From positions 1 through 5,895 of the forward strand of contig CALEJX010000350.1 of the NCBI GenBank assembly GCA_937898375.1: a stretch of 5,895 nucleotides of DNA. Direction: 5' to 3'. This document shows, piece by piece, positions 4,181 through 5,895 of this stretch (positions are counted from its first letter, which is position 1; every line of letters starts with the position of its first letter). Position numbers and translations under genes: made by a program. The DNA comes from an uncultured Ruminococcus sp. GTDB taxonomy: Bacteria; Bacillota; Clostridia; Oscillospirales; Ruminococcaceae. The notes below the pieces were generated by a model, which saw nothing but the letters and a program-made list of their open reading frames with translations, was not told the origin of the DNA and did no database searches.

Positions 4181-5444
4181 TTGTATTCTCCTTTTCGATA
4201 TCTAAAATATACTTTGCCAGAGCCTCAATAACATTTGTAGTCACGGCATTTCCTGCCTGCTTGTACAGCTGTGCATCGGACATTCCTGTGGCTTTGACCT
4301 TGTTGAACTGCTCATCGGTAAAGCCCTGCAAACGCCAGCACTCCAAAGGCATAAGCTTTCTGATATACCCGCAGTACACAACCCCGTGTCTGTCGGTAAC
4401 GGTCAAAGTAAACATAGGCTCGTTTGGAAGTTTAAATCTTCGGCCTTGCTGTCTTGTTTCTGCTTTTGCAGGATCAAGCACGGCTATCGGGTCTGTTATG
4501 AGGACAACTCCGGATTTTTCGCCTTTGTGATGACCGATACCGCTGTCCTGCCTTGCGGTTATACATCTTGCAAGCTCTGTGACTTTCGGCTCAGAATTCA
4601 TATCTATCCCCAATGCGTAATATCCCTGATTACAGCTTGTTGTAAGGGTATGAGCTATCTCCTTTCCTACTCTCCCACGCCTTGAATTCATATTTGGGTA
4701 TGCAAGGTCAATACTGTCACCGGGCAGAGCTATCTGATAGCCTGACTTAGTTTTTGATTTTATCGGCAGGCCGATTATCTCATAAAGGCCTGTTTTTCCG
4801 CCGAATCCGCCAGCTTGACTTGTAAGGGTTATGCTCAGTCCGTCGGCTGAATATACTCTGTTGCCCTCTCTGCCTGAAATTCTTTTGACAAGAGTTTTTG
4901 GATTTGCATCTGTGAAAGACAATACTTTTCCGGCACACTTTTCTCTATGAAATCCGATAATATACACTCTTTTTCTGGATTGGGGTACACCGAAATCTGC
5001 GCTGTTAAGCACTTCCCATACGACATCGTACCCCAATTCATCCAACGTACTGAGGATGGCCGCAAACGTCCTGCCTTGGTCGTGCGATAGCAGTCCGGGA
5101 ACATTTTCAAGGAGCAGATATTTAGGTTTTTTAATGGCGGCAATCCTGGCGATCTCAAAGAAGAGAGTTCCTCGGGTATCGCTGAATCCTTTTCGTTTTC
5201 CAGCGATCGAAAAGCTTTGGCAAGGGAATCCTCCGCATATAAGGTCGAGATCGGGCAGTTCGTTTGGGTCAATTTTTCTTGCGTCATCGTAATACACCTC
5301 GTTTTCCGTATCATACAACGTTTCGTATGCTTTCTTTGCATATTTGTCTATTTCACAATAACCGACGCACTCAAAACCTCCTGCTTTTTCAAATCCTGAG
5401 CGAAATCCGCCGATACCTGCGAAGATATCAAAATATTTTATCAT
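4173..5444 (-). CDS. C5-cytosine DNA methyltransferase
   Basis: A 423-residue enzyme predicted to methylate cytosine C5 in DNA using S-adenosylmethionine. Conserved motifs are in normal order. Motif I is DIFAGIGGFRSGF (6-18), the catalytic loop GGFPCQSFSIAGKR has Cys75 (71-84), and LLLENVPGLLS (110-120) holds the ENV motif. QSRKRVYIIG (155-164) is motif VIII, LMPLECWRLQGF (364-375) is motif IX, and QAGNAVTTNVIEAL (396-409) is motif X. The target-recognition region between motifs VIII and IX is long (about 165-363) and contains four similar TLT/CIT segments. The ATG at 5444 has AAAGGAA 8 bases upstream. The gene starts directly after an intrinsic terminator and its end overlaps the Bro-N/KilAC gene by 8 bases. 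No nuclease gene is adjacent, so it looks like a solitary methyltransferase of a mobile element, plausibly protecting it against host restriction. Recognition sequence unknown. Confidence 0.96.
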   Translation of the reverse strand: MIKYFDIFAGIGGFRSGFEKAGGFECVGYCEIDKYAKKAYETLYDTENEVYYDDARKIDPNELPDLDLICGGFPCQSFSIAGKRKGFSDTRGTLFFEIARIAAIKKPKYLLLENVPGLLSHDQGRTFAAILSTLDELGYDVVWEVLNSADFGVPQSRKRVYIIGFHREKCAGKVLSFTDANPKTLVKRISGREGNRVYSADGLSITLTSQAGGFGGKTGLYEIIGLPIKSKTKSGYQIALPGDSIDLAYPNMNSRRGRVGKEIAHTLTTSCNQGYYALGIDMNSEPKVTELARCITARQDSGIGHHKGEKSGVVLITDPIAVLDPAKAETRQQGRRFKLPNEPMFTLTVTDRHGVVYCGYIRKLMPLECWRLQGFTDEQFNKVKATGMSDAQLYKQAGNAVTTNVIEALAKYILDIEKENTNG

Positions 5445-5460
5445 TTACCACGTTCCTTTC

Positions 5461-5499
5461 TGCAATAAAAAACGGCCAAGCTTTCTTAACTTGACCGTT
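5461..5499 (-). terminator. Intrinsic terminator/attenuator between DUF4314 and the cytosine methyltransferase
   Basis: On the minus strand AACGGTCAAG (5499-5490) pairs with CTTGGCCGTT (5480-5471) as 10 bp with one G-U pair and a 9-base loop, followed directly by TTTTATT. The first stem bases are part of the TAA stop (5500-5498) of the DUF4314 gene. The ribosome binding site of the methyltransferase (5459-5453) begins within a few bases of the T run, so there is no room for a promoter between them. It probably acts as an attenuator with read-through. Confidence 0.85.
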
Positions 5500-5764
5500 A
5501 CATTGACATATTCATTTCTTCTTTCTCGGTTTGTTCCGATTCTTCTCTGATAACGTGAAAATCGTCCACGCCCGGGATCACTCCGAGCGTTCTCCCGTTG
5601 TCAAAGATACAATGCAAAGTACCGATGTCATCAACGTGATCGACCCTGCCAAGAGTACCGGACTCAACAGGGAACGGGTCATCGTTCATTTGGTCAAGGC
5701 AGATACGAGTTCCTTCCGGATATCTCTGTCGCAACCTTTCAACGTTTTCTTTATTGTAATACAT
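5498..5764 (-). CDS. DUF4314 family protein
   Basis: An 88-residue protein matching the DUF4314 pattern as I recall it: RLRQRYPEGTRICLDQMNDDP (10-30) and TLGRVDHVDDIGTLHCIFDN (37-56) followed by GRTLGVIPGVDDFHVI (57-72). The fold is probably a small all-beta domain. The family is uncharacterised and, in my knowledge, common in conjugative elements of Firmicutes. Residues 74-88 are an acidic, Met-rich tail (EESEQTEKEEMNMSM). The ATG at 5764 has a perfect AGGAGG (5778-5773) with an 8-base spacer. It is the first complete gene of the minus-strand run, preceded by a structured gene-free region and followed by a terminator that overlaps its own stop codon. Confidence 0.88.
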   Translation of the reverse strand: MYYNKENVERLRQRYPEGTRICLDQMNDDPFPVESGTLGRVDHVDDIGTLHCIFDNGRTLGVIPGVDDFHVIREESEQTEKEEMNMSM

Positions 5765-5821
5765 TACACATTCCTCCTGTCAAATTTATTTTCTCATCTG
5801 TTAATACAGCCTCTGCTACAT

Positions 5822-5890
5822 TAGGATCACCACCTCTCTTAAAAACAAAAAAGCCGATCCTATTGGTTTCTCTGTTTTAAGAGATACCAA
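5822..5890 (-). promoter_or_regulatory. Structured leader with competing hairpins upstream of DUF4314
   Basis: Three pairings can be drawn. Hairpin A: 5890-5880 with 5873-5863 (TTGGTATCTCT / AGAGAAACCAA), 11 bp with one mismatch and a 6-base loop. Pairing B: TAGGATC (5862-5856) with GATCCTA (5828-5822), perfect 7 bp, 27-base spacer. Pairing C: TCTCTTAAAACA (5884-5873) with TGTTTTTAAGAGA (5847-5835), 12 bp with one bulged base, incompatible with A. A T-rich run (TTTTTTGTTTTT, 5852-5841) lies inside B. It could be the terminator region of a gene beyond the window, or a regulated leader. No convincing -35/-10 pair is visible, and 5765-5821 shows nothing else beyond the AGGAGG site. Confidence 0.45.
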
Positions 5891-5895
5891 CAAAA

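Noticed and set aside
4159..4530. Plus-strand open frame of 123 codons, and other plus-strand frames across the window
   Set aside because: They lie opposite well-supported minus-strand genes, have unusual Ser/Cys/Phe-rich composition and lack ribosome binding sites; they are complements of coding sequence.
4835..5341. 168-codon minus-strand frame inside the cytosine methyltransferase
   Set aside because: It is an alternative frame of a gene with all conserved motifs intact; the product resembles nothing and has no plausible start.
5753..5783. Possible promoter: perfect TTGACA (5783-5778) with TATTAC or TACAAT downstream
   Set aside because: Spacing is 16 or 19 bases with weak -10 matches, and it overlaps the ribosome binding site and start codon of the DUF4314 gene, whose coding need explains the bases.
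1..5895. CRISPR array, tRNA, rRNA, insertion sequence or recombinase gene
   Set aside because: No regularly spaced repeats, cloverleaf-like sequences or transposase/integrase motifs were seen on either strand.

Overview
The window looks like an accessory segment of an integrative/conjugative or phage-like element from a Gram-positive Clostridia genome; a Ruminococcus-like gut or rumen Oscillospiraceae is my best guess. The basis is moderate G+C, strong AGGAGG-type ribosome binding sites, small DUF4314 and DUF3846 proteins that I associate with Firmicutes mobile elements, a Bro-N/KilAC antirepressor-type protein, two DNA methyltransferases with no visible nuclease partner, and a lipoprotein with a low-complexity stalk. 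The organism call is inference. No rRNA, tRNA, transposase, integrase or CRISPR array is visible.

Every credible gene is on the minus strand, so transcription runs from high to low coordinates. At the high end (5765-5895) is a gene-free segment rich in competing inverted repeats. Next come a DUF4314 protein (5764-5498), an intrinsic terminator overlapping its stop codon (5499-5461), and a C5-cytosine methyltransferase (5444-4173). After it lies a tightly packed run with overlapping or abutting ends: a Bro-N/KilAC protein (4180-3419), an 80-residue small protein (3419-3177), a 46-residue single-pass membrane protein (3176-3036) and a 65-residue protein (3055-2858).

A 168-base gap (2857-2690) then holds a perfect 13-bp inverted repeat, a small terminator-like hairpin, a 7-codon open frame and an arm that can pair with the ribosome binding site of the next gene. 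That gene is a D12-class adenine methyltransferase (2689-1871) ending in QLSLFD, a match to the bacterial sliding-clamp-binding consensus. It is followed by an 88-residue Cys-rich protein (1861-1595) and a DUF3846 protein (1598-1182). After a 108-base gap comes a 301-residue lipoprotein with a transglutaminase-like domain (1073-168), a terminator (155-127), and the first 32 codons of a further exported protein running off the window (98-1).

My reading is an element 'housekeeping' operon. The two solitary methyltransferases could protect or mark element DNA, the antirepressor-like protein could act in control, several small proteins are unexplained, and a surface lipoprotein is either cargo or part of the conjugation surface. 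Terminators sit directly against the ribosome binding sites of the following genes, leaving no room for a promoter, which suggests attenuation or antitermination within a long transcript. There is no stretch above 300 bases without a gene.
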